Of a stretch of DNA of 7,968 bases, positions 1 to 5,421 are shown in pieces (positions within the stretch are counted from its first letter, which is position 1; each line of letters begins with the position of its first letter). Origin of the DNA: Euryarchaeota archaeon TMED132. Its GTDB lineage: Archaea; Thermoplasmatota; Poseidoniia; Poseidoniales; Poseidoniaceae. The stretch covers positions 21,798 to 29,765 of the forward strand of contig NHGH02000044.1 in assembly GCA_002172355.2 (NCBI GenBank), read 5' to 3'. A program made the position numbers and the translations under genes. The notes under the pieces were generated by a model that was not told the origin of the DNA, searched no databases, and was given only the letters and a program-made list of their open reading frames with translations.

Positions 1-1145
1 CCACTATCATCCTGGATCATACTGTATCCTCTCTCAAGCACTCTTTGCGGATGGACGGCCTTCAAAGAAGCCTCAAACTTAGCCATTCGAGAATTCTCTT
101 GTGAGATGATAGATTGACTACTGCTATTGAGTCTCATGGCAAGCCGCTGCATCTTTATTTTGACATTATTTATTCCAGCCATTGGTGCTGCCTTTAGCAT
201 TGAAGTTAGTAATTTCAGGCGACTTCGAGCATCACTGAACTGTCTAATTGTTGCACTATCGATTCTTTCATTATAATCAGTCAATAGCATTTGGATTGCA
301 TTATAATCGGGTACACATCTCTCAATAGCATTGGAAGGAGTCGATGCCCTAACATCCGCTACCATATCACTTACCAGTAAATCGGATTCATGACCAACAG
401 CGGAGATGACAGGTATTTGTGAAGCGATAATTGCTCTGGCGACCGGCTCAAGGTTGAACGACCACAAGTCTTCTGGAGACCCCCCGCCCCTACCGACAAT
501 GATGACATCGACCGGAGGTTGATTTCTCTGTTTTGCAATTTCAGGGTTGGAAAGTTTCCTCGCTACAGCCAAACCTCGAACTATTTCTTGAACCGAATTT
601 TCGCCTTGCACCAATACTCCAATAATAGTCCTGCGAAGTCCAGGCCATCTATTTTCAATCAATCTATTCATGTCTGATAAGGCGGCTGAACCAGTTCCAG
701 TTATGATTGCAATATGCTTTGGAACTAATGGGAGTCGTTTTCTTGGACGGTCAAATACACCCTCTTGACGTAGTTTTAATTTTAGTTTTCTTAGTGCTTC
801 TTCCATCTTACCAATCGCATTTACTGGTTCAATTTTATCGACGACAAGTTGAATCCGTCCTTGCTTGGCATACAAGTCGACACTAGCGATAACGACAACC
901 TCCGAACCTTCTTTGATAGAAGGGTCAATGAGGCACCTTCCTTGCCAAATTACAGCACTCATCTGTCCAACATTATCTCTTAATGTGAAATATGTATGTC
1001 CACTAGGATATTGTTTCCATTGCGATACTTCACCCTTGATGGCTTGGTTTTGGAATAATTTATCTTGCTTTACTGTTTGACGAATTAGATTTACAAAATT
1101 GCCGATCGAAAGCGGGCCTGTGGTTAAATCACTAGCCCCTCTCAT
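1..1145 (-). CDS. xseA: Exonuclease VII large subunit, C-terminus cut by window edge
   Basis: Exonuclease VII degrades single-stranded DNA to short oligonucleotides; the large subunit carries the nuclease and normally binds several copies of small subunit XseB. The frame is open from the ATG at 1145 to the left edge, about 381 codons without a stop; the usual family length is about 400-460, so only the extreme C-terminus is missing. An N-terminal OB-fold-like region contains GEVS (38-41) and SGHTYFTLRD (48-57). The catalytic domain has ITGTGSAALSDM (148-159), GRGGGSPEDLW (218-228) and VGHESDLLVSDMVADVRA (250-267), all close to bacterial XseA motifs. Next come a helical stretch and the late motif LERGYSMI (370-377). 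An in-frame TGA at 1158-1160 restricts the start to 1145 or later. The preceding gene ends 66 bases upstream. The Shine-Dalgarno match is weak. A bacterial-type nuclease in an archaeal neighbourhood suggests ancient transfer (inference). xseB is not visible and could lie beyond the left edge. Confidence 0.95.
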   Translation of the reverse strand, partial: MRGASDLTTGPLSIGNFVNLIRQTVKQDKLFQNQAIKGEVSQWKQYPSGHTYFTLRDNVGQMSAVIWQGRCLIDPSIKEGSEVVVIASVDLYAKQGRIQLVVDKIEPVNAIGKMEEALRKLKLKLRQEGVFDRPRKRLPLVPKHIAIITGTGSAALSDMNRLIENRWPGLRRTIIGVLVQGENSVQEIVRGLAVARKLSNPEIAKQRNQPPVDVIIVGRGGGSPEDLWSFNLEPVARAIIASQIPVISAVGHESDLLVSDMVADVRASTPSNAIERCVPDYNAIQMLLTDYNERIDSATIRQFSDARSRLKLLTSMLKAAPMAGINNVKIKMQRLAMRLNSSSQSIISQENSRMAKFEASLKAVHPQRVLERGYSMIQDDS

Positions 1146-1211
1146 GAATTTATCATTAGGTCAACGGTTCTTGAATGATGCGTGTGATTTACGAATTTAT
1201 CAAGATAGATA
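1146..1211. repeat. AT-rich gap upstream of xseA with a 10-base direct repeat
   Basis: This 66-base gap separates the small membrane protein gene from xseA. GAATTTATCA occurs twice on the plus strand, at 1146-1155 and 1193-1202 (TGATAAATTC in the reading direction). The copy nearer xseA abuts its start codon. The distal copy sits where a TATA-like element could serve a short xseA leader, but it is a poor match to the archaeal consensus. Chance recurrence in AT-rich DNA is quite possible. Confidence 0.3.
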
Positions 1212-1382
1212 TCACTGATTATTATCATTATTTTTTCTACGCCTAGTTTCAAAACCATGCCTTGCCTCGACCTCTGCAAATTTTCGCAAGATTTTCCTAC
1301 GTAGAAACCAAACAACAACGATGATTGCGAAGATATCAATCAACAGTATTAACCATTCCACCCAAGTCCAATTATCGAACAT
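1212..1382 (-). CDS. Small single-pass membrane protein, 56 residues, unknown function
   Basis: I do not recognise this protein. The ATG at 1382 opens a 56-codon frame ending in TGA at 1212-1214. It has a short tryptophan-rich N-terminus (MFDNWTWVEW), one hydrophobic segment at residues about 10-27 (rich in Leu, Ile and Val), then a strongly basic cytosolic tail containing FLRRKILRK and TRRRK and ending in an Asn-rich stretch. The charge distribution predicts N-terminus outside and C-terminus inside. A GAGGT Shine-Dalgarno at 1389-1393 lies six bases before the ATG and overlaps the ferredoxin TGA, so translation is probably coupled to the ferredoxin. A competing 65-codon frame at 1142-1339 has no such site and no coherent domain, so this frame is preferred. 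It could anchor or regulate a neighbour at the membrane, but nothing in the sequence fixes a role. Confidence 0.68.
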   Translation of the reverse strand: MFDNWTWVEWLILLIDIFAIIVVVWFLRRKILRKFAEVEARHGFETRRRKNNDNNQ

Positions 1383-1388
1383 AACATG

Positions 1389-1393
1389 ACCTC
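1389..1393 (-). promoter_or_regulatory. Shine-Dalgarno of the 56-residue membrane protein
   Basis: GAGGT in the reading direction, six bases before the ATG at 1382 and overlapping the TGA stop of the ferredoxin gene (1392-1394). It supports this short frame as a real gene, read by reinitiation after the ferredoxin. Confidence 0.6.
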
Positions 1394-1727
1394 ACAATGG
1401 GGGACGAATATCAATATCTACATCATCTAGTGGGACGCCAATACATCCTAGTCTTGCACATCGCTCGACCAAATAATCATCCAATCCAGGAGGCAGTATT
1501 TCAGGGAGGTCGACGTTTCCTTCTACCAATGTCACCATACATGTGCCGCAAGTTCCTGAAGTACAGTTGGTAGGGATTCTCACTCCGGCAGATTCAGCAT
1601 GTTCAACAATCGTATCACCCGCTACCAATCTGGTTTGCCCGAGTAATTTAGCTCCTTGAAGGAAGCGCACTACCGCGACAAGACTATCACTCGAAGAATC
1701 ACCTTCTGAACCGGACTTTGCCGACAT
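1392..1727 (-). CDS. Plant-type 2Fe-2S ferredoxin
   Basis: A 111-residue soluble one-electron carrier. After a Ser/Gly-rich 15-residue tail comes a beta-grasp ferredoxin domain. The cluster loop is C-x4-C-x2-C at Cys55, Cys60 and Cys63 in RIPTNCTSGTCGTC, and the fourth ligand is Cys95 in ARLGCIG, which matches the plant/cyanobacterial ferredoxin pattern. Cys90 is an additional cysteine close to the fourth ligand. There is no reductase or oxygenase domain attached, so the electron donor and acceptor are unknown and no obvious redox partner is encoded in this window. The GAGGGTG Shine-Dalgarno at 1732-1738 overlaps the stop of the upstream 364-residue gene and lies four bases before the ATG. 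The downstream small membrane protein starts nine bases after this stop. The context therefore links it to the orphan protein and perhaps xseA. Family assignment is firm; its role in the cluster is inference. Confidence 0.93.
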   Translation of the reverse strand: MSAKSGSEGDSSSDSLVAVVRFLQGAKLLGQTRLVAGDTIVEHAESAGVRIPTNCTSGTCGTCMVTLVEGNVDLPEILPPGLDDYLVERCARLGCIGVPLDDVDIDIRPPL

Positions 1728-1736
1728 ATTACACCC

Positions 1737-2831
1737 TCAGCGCATATCTTTGTGACGAGTCCAGCGCCCAGTTTGCTTGTTGAAGAACAAACCAGCCTTT
1801 TTCATCCACTTGTTGAACTTTGTAGCACCGGCACCTGTGCGTAGAATGAAATCTTCGCGGTCTTCTTGTGCTTGAATGTAATCTTTAGCAGCCAGTGTTT
1901 GGTCAATCCAATCATTGATTTCCATTAGGCCGCCACCAATTGCACTTTCTTCGACAACCCTGCTCATTTGGTCAGCGGTTGCGCCAGTTTGTTCAAGGTC
2001 TCTACGAATCATATCGTTGACAGAGGACAAGTCCATCGAAGCAGGTTTAGGCGGTACAGGATTACGTGGTGCCATATTTTCATCAATGGTAATTCTGCTA
2101 CCATTCATCAATTTATCTTCGACAATTACAGCCAACTCAGGTGTGAAACTTTCTTCACATTCCCAACAAATAAATACCCACTCTTCGGATCTATCCTTGT
2201 CTCTAGCTTGCCTAGGGTCCATCTCATCACCACAATTTGGACAAGCATGGAAAATAAGAGCAGGAACAAATTTTCTACGGAAATCAACAATATCTTGCGG
2301 AGTTCCTTCCAATTCCAGCATTTCATGGTCTCTTGCAGCTTCAAGACCACGGGTTTCTAGTTGGTCGCGAATCTTTACCTTCTGGTCATCTTTGCCTTCA
2401 TCATAGAGATTATTCTCTAGTTTGACGATTAGTTCAACAGTCTTTCCAAGCCTATTCATCACCAATTTCTTAGCCCTAAAGGCTTCGACTTGAACAATTT
2501 TCAAACGTTCTTTTTCCTCAGCAAGTTCGGTTAGAACGTCCTTTTGCTTACGCTTGAATTTCATTTCCTCAATCTTGGATTCTCCACTCTTTCTTTCAGG
2601 AGCCAGAACCTTTGCTAGGAAACGCTCTTTTCCGTGACTGGTATGTCCAGCAGTGATAATGGAAATTACACCTTCAGCGATATCTGGCTTGAGGGCATAG
2701 TTTTCAACCAACATGTCTTTGTCGATTTTCTTAAGGTCGCCAATTTTCAATCCTGCATCGGCTAATTGCTGTGCAGTAGTATCGTCAATACCGCGTCTTA
2801 GTAAAGCAAGATAGGTGTCCTTCTTCGCCAT
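1737..2831 (-). CDS. Orphan protein: HhH-like N-terminus, coiled coil and zinc ribbon
   Basis: I do not recognise a named family for this 364-residue protein. Residues about 6-62 look like a helix-hairpin-helix fold (LLRRGIDDTTAQQLADAGL, then KIGDLKKID), a module often used to bind DNA or RNA. Residues about 85-175 are highly charged, Lys/Glu-rich and probably a long coiled coil. A zinc ribbon follows: CPNC at Cys197/Cys200 and CWEC at Cys222/Cys225, spaced by 21 residues. A proline-rich linker (254-264) leads to a helical acidic region, and the C-terminus (335-361) is basic and aromatic (KFNKWMKKAGLFF, TGRWTRH), a possible nucleic-acid contact. No enzymatic motif is evident. A GGAGG Shine-Dalgarno at 2839-2843 lies seven bases before the ATG, and a TATA-like element lies about 65 bases upstream, so it is first in its transcript. 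Ferredoxin starts nine bases after its stop. A role in nucleic-acid metabolism is inference. Confidence 0.85.
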   Translation of the reverse strand: MAKKDTYLALLRRGIDDTTAQQLADAGLKIGDLKKIDKDMLVENYALKPDIAEGVISIITAGHTSHGKERFLAKVLAPERKSGESKIEEMKFKRKQKDVLTELAEEKERLKIVQVEAFRAKKLVMNRLGKTVELIVKLENNLYDEGKDDQKVKIRDQLETRGLEAARDHEMLELEGTPQDIVDFRRKFVPALIFHACPNCGDEMDPRQARDKDRSEEWVFICWECEESFTPELAVIVEDKLMNGSRITIDENMAPRNPVPPKPASMDLSSVNDMIRRDLEQTGATADQMSRVVEESAIGGGLMEINDWIDQTLAAKDYIQAQEDREDFILRTGAGATKFNKWMKKAGLFFNKQTGRWTRHKDMR

Positions 2832-2895
2832 AGCATCCCCTCCGACAATTCACGGCGAGAAGTCACTCCTAAGAAAAGGCTCTCCCGTGTTAAAA

Positions 2896-2903
2896 TATGT
2901 AAA
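2896..2903 (-). promoter_or_regulatory. TATA-like promoter element of the orphan protein-ferredoxin unit
   Basis: Reads TTTACATA on the minus strand, close to the archaeal TATA-box consensus, within an AT-rich stretch between two oppositely behaving boundaries: the ksgA terminator-like hairpin just upstream and the 364-residue gene downstream. An initiation site about 26 bases downstream would give a leader of roughly 40 bases, enough for the GGAGG site at 2839-2843. Confidence 0.45.
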
Positions 2904-2922
2904 TCGACACTATTTGAACAAA

Positions 2923-2947
2923 TAAAACAGGCTATTGCGCCGTTTTA
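2923..2947 (-). terminator. Hairpin with T-rich tail after ksgA
   Basis: On the plus strand TAAAAC (2923-2928), a one-base bulge, GGC (2930-2932), a six-base loop, GCC (2939-2941) and GTTTTA (2942-2947) form an imperfect inverted repeat. In the reading direction it begins three bases after the ksgA stop and is followed by a T-rich run, as expected at the end of the L21e-rpoF-DUF655-ksgA transcript. Archaeal termination depends mainly on the T-run; the stem may add stability. Confidence 0.5.
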
Positions 2948-2949
2948 TC

Positions 2950-3825
2950 TCAAATATTTTGACTATTTTCGGTTAAATTGCAGCATAATTCAATCCAGTC
3001 GTCAAAGTCTAATTCTTCAGGCCTAGAATCCAATCTTTCATCTTCGATTAATGAAGCAAATGCTTTCTTCCATCTGCCAGAATGCCATTGTGGAATTCTA
3101 TTGATTCGCTTGGGAACGGATTTCAAAGTAGAGCGTATCTTTTTCCTTCTTTGAGTAAAAGTTGTATGAATTACTTGCTTTACCAATCGTTTATCACAAT
3201 CAAATTCTTCTCCACTAGGCGTCATTTCAACAAAACACGAGTGAACTTTTGGGTTAGGGCTGAAATTATGTGGAGCGACTTTCTTCATAATTTGACTTTC
3301 CCAATCCAATAAAGCAGTCATTCCCAAAGAGCCAACGTCCGTTTCATATTCCATCACCAGTCTTTCAGCAAATTCTTCTTGAACCAAAAGTAGAACGCAT
3401 TCCAATGCCGAATTCTCTTGTTCTCTAAGGTATTTAGTCAATCTATCAATCAATGGTGATGAGATTTGGTATGGTATGTTTGAAACAACCTTGGTAATCT
3501 CCAATGGCCATTTTACTTTTAACGCGTCACCAGATATTACATTGAGTTGGCCACTATCAATTTCGGGAGCGAATATTTCGGTTAAATGTTTGACAGCACC
3601 TTCATCCAACTCAATAGCGGTGACCTTTGAATTTGAATTTAGTAATGCTTCAGTAAGAACGCCAGGGCCAGGGCCGATTTCTAAAATATGATCTTCATCA
3701 CATACGCTGGTATGTTTAACTGCGAAGTCAATAAGTTCGTCATTGACTAAGAAATGTTGCCCTAAGTCCTTGTTGAAAGGTTGTTTAGCACGTAAAGAAT
3801 CGACGAGCCAACGTGCACCTTTCAT
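2950..3825 (-). CDS. ksgA: 16S rRNA (adenine-N6,N6)-dimethyltransferase, KsgA/Dim1 family
   Basis: Transfers four methyl groups from S-adenosylmethionine to two adjacent adenines in the 3'-terminal helix of 16S rRNA, a late step and quality check of small-subunit assembly. The 291 residues match the usual family length. Motifs in order: LGQHFL (21-26), the AdoMet-binding loop EIGPGPGVLTEALL (49-62), acidic Glu72 for the ribose, GDAL with Asp100, and the catalytic NIPYQISSPL (116-125). The C-terminal domain has NFSPNPKVHS (187-196) and FTQRRKKIRSTLK (223-235), typical for rRNA-binding KsgA/Dim1 proteins. The ATG overlaps the DUF655 TGA as ATGA, and a GGTGA site at 3830-3834 lies four bases upstream, which fixes the start. 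It is the last gene of its block and is followed by a hairpin. No key residue is missing. Confidence 0.97.
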   Translation of the reverse strand: MKGARWLVDSLRAKQPFNKDLGQHFLVNDELIDFAVKHTSVCDEDHILEIGPGPGVLTEALLNSNSKVTAIELDEGAVKHLTEIFAPEIDSGQLNVISGDALKVKWPLEITKVVSNIPYQISSPLIDRLTKYLREQENSALECVLLLVQEEFAERLVMEYETDVGSLGMTALLDWESQIMKKVAPHNFSPNPKVHSCFVEMTPSGEEFDCDKRLVKQVIHTTFTQRRKKIRSTLKSVPKRINRIPQWHSGRWKKAFASLIEDERLDSRPEELDFDDWIELCCNLTENSQNI

Positions 3826-4619
3826 GCCTTCACCGGAAGGAGGAGGTCAGTAAGTCGTGGTTGGAGGTTTCGGTCAATAATCTCTGAATGGAATCTTTTT
3901 GCTAGTAATTCGGCAGCGTCGACATTACAGGATTGATTTAGATTTTCAAAAGAAGTAAATCCGGAAGAACCCCTCTCTTCAACCATTTGTATAGCTTTTT
4001 TATTTCCAATTCCATGGAGTAATTCATAAGCATGTTGCTTCAAAGAAAGGTATCCTGCAGGGTTAAAAAAGGATTTAATGAAATGAATTTCGTTTTCTTC
4101 GATAAAGGTTTGAAGAACTATTGGCAACTCTTTGGTAGCGCTAGTGGAAAGCCTATCCAAGCGCGCCATACCAATTATATCTCCAACTTGCTCACGCTTT
4201 TGTTTGTCAATTCCAACGTACAATCTTGTACCTATTGGTTGGATATTACCTGAATTCTTAGGGCGGTATCTCCCCATTAGCATTTTGCTCTCGCCTAGAA
4301 GAACAAGGACATTATTTTCGATATCGTGCTCTACAACACGAGCCCAAATCTCATCATCTAGTGGAGTAGGTTTGACAACCTTTTGTCGCTGAGTTTTTTG
4401 GTTATTTGACCTACGATTATCCGAACGGCGATTACGTGATTGTGCAGGTCTATTATTACGATTATTAGAGCGTTGAGATTGAGGTTTCTTCTCATCTTTT
4501 TTAGGAATCTCTTTACGCCCTTCAGCAGGCCTTGAAGGCATATAATTTGTCGAACTAGGTTGAGTTTTTTTACCCCTAGTAGGAATCTTGATATTACGGT
4601 CACGACGGAAACCACTCAT
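3822..4619 (-). CDS. DUF655 family protein with long basic N-terminal tail
   Basis: A conserved archaeal family usually encoded between rpoF and ksgA, exactly as here; its biochemical role is not established, but context and fold suggest RNA or ribosome-related work. With the start at 4619 the protein has 265 residues. Residues 1-82 are a disordered, Arg/Lys/Asn/Gln-rich tail (for example SNNRNNRPAQSRNRR at 51-65), not part of the core domain. Residues about 90-155 form a beta-rich, possibly OB-like domain (IWARVVEHD, LYVGID). Residues about 170-245 carry the helix-hairpin-helix part with ELLHGIGNKKAIQMVEERG (199-217). An ATG at 4646 overlaps the rpoF stop and would add nine residues (MNLFCGVKT), but GGAGTGA at 4625-4631 sits five bases before the ATG at 4619, so the shorter form is preferred. 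Its TGA overlaps the ksgA ATG. Confidence 0.9.
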   Translation of the reverse strand: MSGFRRDRNIKIPTRGKKTQPSSTNYMPSRPAEGRKEIPKKDEKKPQSQRSNNRNNRPAQSRNRRSDNRRSNNQKTQRQKVVKPTPLDDEIWARVVEHDIENNVLVLLGESKMLMGRYRPKNSGNIQPIGTRLYVGIDKQKREQVGDIIGMARLDRLSTSATKELPIVLQTFIEENEIHFIKSFFNPAGYLSLKQHAYELLHGIGNKKAIQMVEERGSSGFTSFENLNQSCNVDAAELLAKRFHSEIIDRNLQPRLTDLLLPVKA

Positions 4620-4624
4620 GGTTT

Positions 4625-4631
4625 TCACTCC
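4625..4631 (-). promoter_or_regulatory. Shine-Dalgarno that selects the DUF655 start at 4619
   Basis: GGAGTGA in the reading direction, five bases before the ATG at 4619 and inside the extension predicted from the upstream ATG at 4646. The upstream ATG has no comparable site, so initiation at 4619 is more likely. Confidence 0.6.
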
Positions 4632-4642
4632 ACAAAATAAGT

Positions 4643-5005
4643 TCATTCAACGCCAACATGTTGGCGAACAATATCTAGTATCTCATTGACTTCACTATCG
4701 TCGATAGCAATTCTCTTTGAAACTAGAACAGCCTTGATGTCATCAGGATACATTGGCATTAGTTCAGCAATCTTTGCGGCTAAATCAGGATATTGAGACA
4801 ACTTCTCATGAGCAGTCAAGGCTTCTTTCAAGGCTTGAAAGACCTCAGGAAGAGTTTTGTAACCATTACGATTGTCACTAGCAGCCCATTCAGCATGCTG
4901 AAGTGCAGCTACTTGCTCATAGGTTAGATCACCACGACGCTCTTGTGCATCAGCAAGCATTTGTCTAACAGTTGCAAAATCAATGAATCTTTCTTCTTCA
5001 GCCAT
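4643..5005 (-). CDS. rpoF: RNA polymerase subunit F (Rpb4-like stalk subunit)
   Basis: Archaeal counterpart of Rpb4; with RpoE (Rpb7) it forms the polymerase stalk that contacts nascent RNA and aids initiation and termination. The 120 residues begin MAEEERFIDFATVRQML. The N-terminal half forms the RpoE-contacting tip; the C-terminal half is an HRDC-like helical bundle that includes MPMYPDDIKAVLVSKR and ends EVNEILDIVRQHVGVE, matching RpoF proteins, which are usually 110-120 residues. A GTG at 5014 would add three residues, but it lies inside the GGAGTGAT Shine-Dalgarno (5010-5017) that serves the ATG at 5005, so the ATG is chosen. That site includes the L21e stop, which indicates coupled translation. 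rpoE is not in the window. The end of the gene contains a 16-base palindrome. Confidence 0.93.
   Translation of the reverse strand: MAEEERFIDFATVRQMLADAQERRGDLTYEQVAALQHAEWAASDNRNGYKTLPEVFQALKEALTAHEKLSQYPDLAAKIAELMPMYPDDIKAVLVSKRIAIDDSEVNEILDIVRQHVGVE
4651..4666. repeat. Perfect 16-base palindrome at the 3' end of rpoF
   Basis: CGCCAACATGTTGGCG reads the same on both strands. As RNA it can fold into a six-base-pair stem with a CAUG loop. It lies in the last codons of rpoF, five bases before its stop and about 20 bases ahead of the DUF655 ribosome-binding site. It could be an mRNA processing or attenuation element or a dimeric-protein site, or a by-product of the encoded RQHVG residues. Confidence 0.6.
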
Positions 5006-5009
5006 AAAT

Positions 5010-5017
5010 ATCACTCC
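5010..5017 (-). promoter_or_regulatory. Shine-Dalgarno of rpoF overlapping the L21e stop
   Basis: GGAGTGAT in the reading direction contains the L21e TGA (5011-5013) and lies four bases before the rpoF ATG at 5005. The in-frame GTG at 5014 falls within the site, which argues against its use as the start. Confidence 0.7.
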
Positions 5018-5301
5018 AGAGGTCTTAGGTGCTCAGGTCGAGCGATAACGGTTTTTTGCATGTTTCCGTCTTTGACGGCTACAATCCATGCTTTTCCTTG
5101 ACGCTTGTTGATAAATCCTGTTCGACCGTTAAATCTTCTGTGAGGCATACCCATTTGTTGTCCACCATCTAGAACAATAGCAACACGGTCACCTTCTTCA
5201 TATTGATGAATGACGCGGCTAATATTCAAGCGACTGCGCTCTTTCTTGCGACGTCTTAGAATGCTTCTTGTTCTTACACGTAGTCCCTTTGAACGCTTCA
5301 T
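5011..5301 (-). CDS. rpl21e: 50S ribosomal protein L21e (eL21)
   Basis: A protein of the large ribosomal subunit found in archaea and eukaryotes. The 96 residues match the family's usual length. The N-terminus is strongly basic (KGLRVRTRSILRRRKKERSR), for rRNA binding. An SH3-like beta domain follows: YEEGDRVAIVLD, then MPHRRFNGRTGFINKRQGKA (52-71) and the family hallmark VIARPEHLRPLE at the C-terminus. The ATG at 5301 has a GGAGG site at 5310-5314, eight bases upstream. It is the first gene of the L21e-rpoF-DUF655-ksgA block, with a TATA-like element about 75 bases upstream of the start. Its stop lies inside the rpoF ribosome-binding site, so the stoichiometry of ribosome and polymerase-stalk production is probably linked. 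Confidence 0.97.
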   Translation of the reverse strand: MKRSKGLRVRTRSILRRRKKERSRLNISRVIHQYEEGDRVAIVLDGGQQMGMPHRRFNGRTGFINKRQGKAWIVAVKDGNMQKTVIARPEHLRPLE

Positions 5302-5370
5302 TTTATTGGCCTCCTTTGTCCCGAGTCAGCATTTCTACATCTTCCGAGCATTCCGGCGACCTACCATTGA

Positions 5371-5378
5371 CATATAAG
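5371..5378 (-). promoter_or_regulatory. TATA-like promoter element of the L21e-rpoF-DUF655-ksgA block
   Basis: Reads CTTATATG on the minus strand. Initiation about 26 bases downstream would leave a leader of roughly 45-50 bases before the L21e ATG, containing its GGAGG site. It lies just after the pus10 terminator-like hairpin, where a new promoter is expected. A second AT-rich stretch at about 5389-5396 is an alternative. Confidence 0.45.
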
Positions 5379-5393
5379 AACCGCGACAGATAA

Positions 5394-5414
5394 ATTGAGG
5401 ATTTTTGCCTCAAT
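5394..5414 (-). terminator. Hairpin after pus10
   Basis: ATTGAGG (5394-5400) and CCTCAAT (5408-5414) form a perfect seven-base-pair stem with a seven-base loop (CAAAAAT on the minus strand). It begins seven bases after the pus10 stop and is followed by a short T-rich sequence, so it is a plausible end or 3'-stabilising structure for the pus10 transcript. The tail is less T-rich than a textbook terminator. Confidence 0.5.
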
Positions 5415-5421
5415 CATCGTA

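Noticed and set aside
865..1080. Plus-strand 71-codon frame opposite xseA
   Set aside because: Antisense to the conserved N-terminal OB-fold region of XseA, with no start signal or recognisable motif.
1142..1339. 65-codon minus-strand frame whose TGA overlaps the xseA ATG as ATGA
   Set aside because: The overlap is tempting, but there is no ribosome-binding site at its start, no coherent domain and no resemblance to XseB. The 56-residue membrane frame in the same interval has a helix, a charge pattern and a good GAGGT site.
1915..2406. Two overlapping plus-strand frames opposite the 364-residue gene
   Set aside because: Antisense shadows of a gene with a clear promoter, ribosome-binding site and zinc-ribbon motif; no domain is visible in either.
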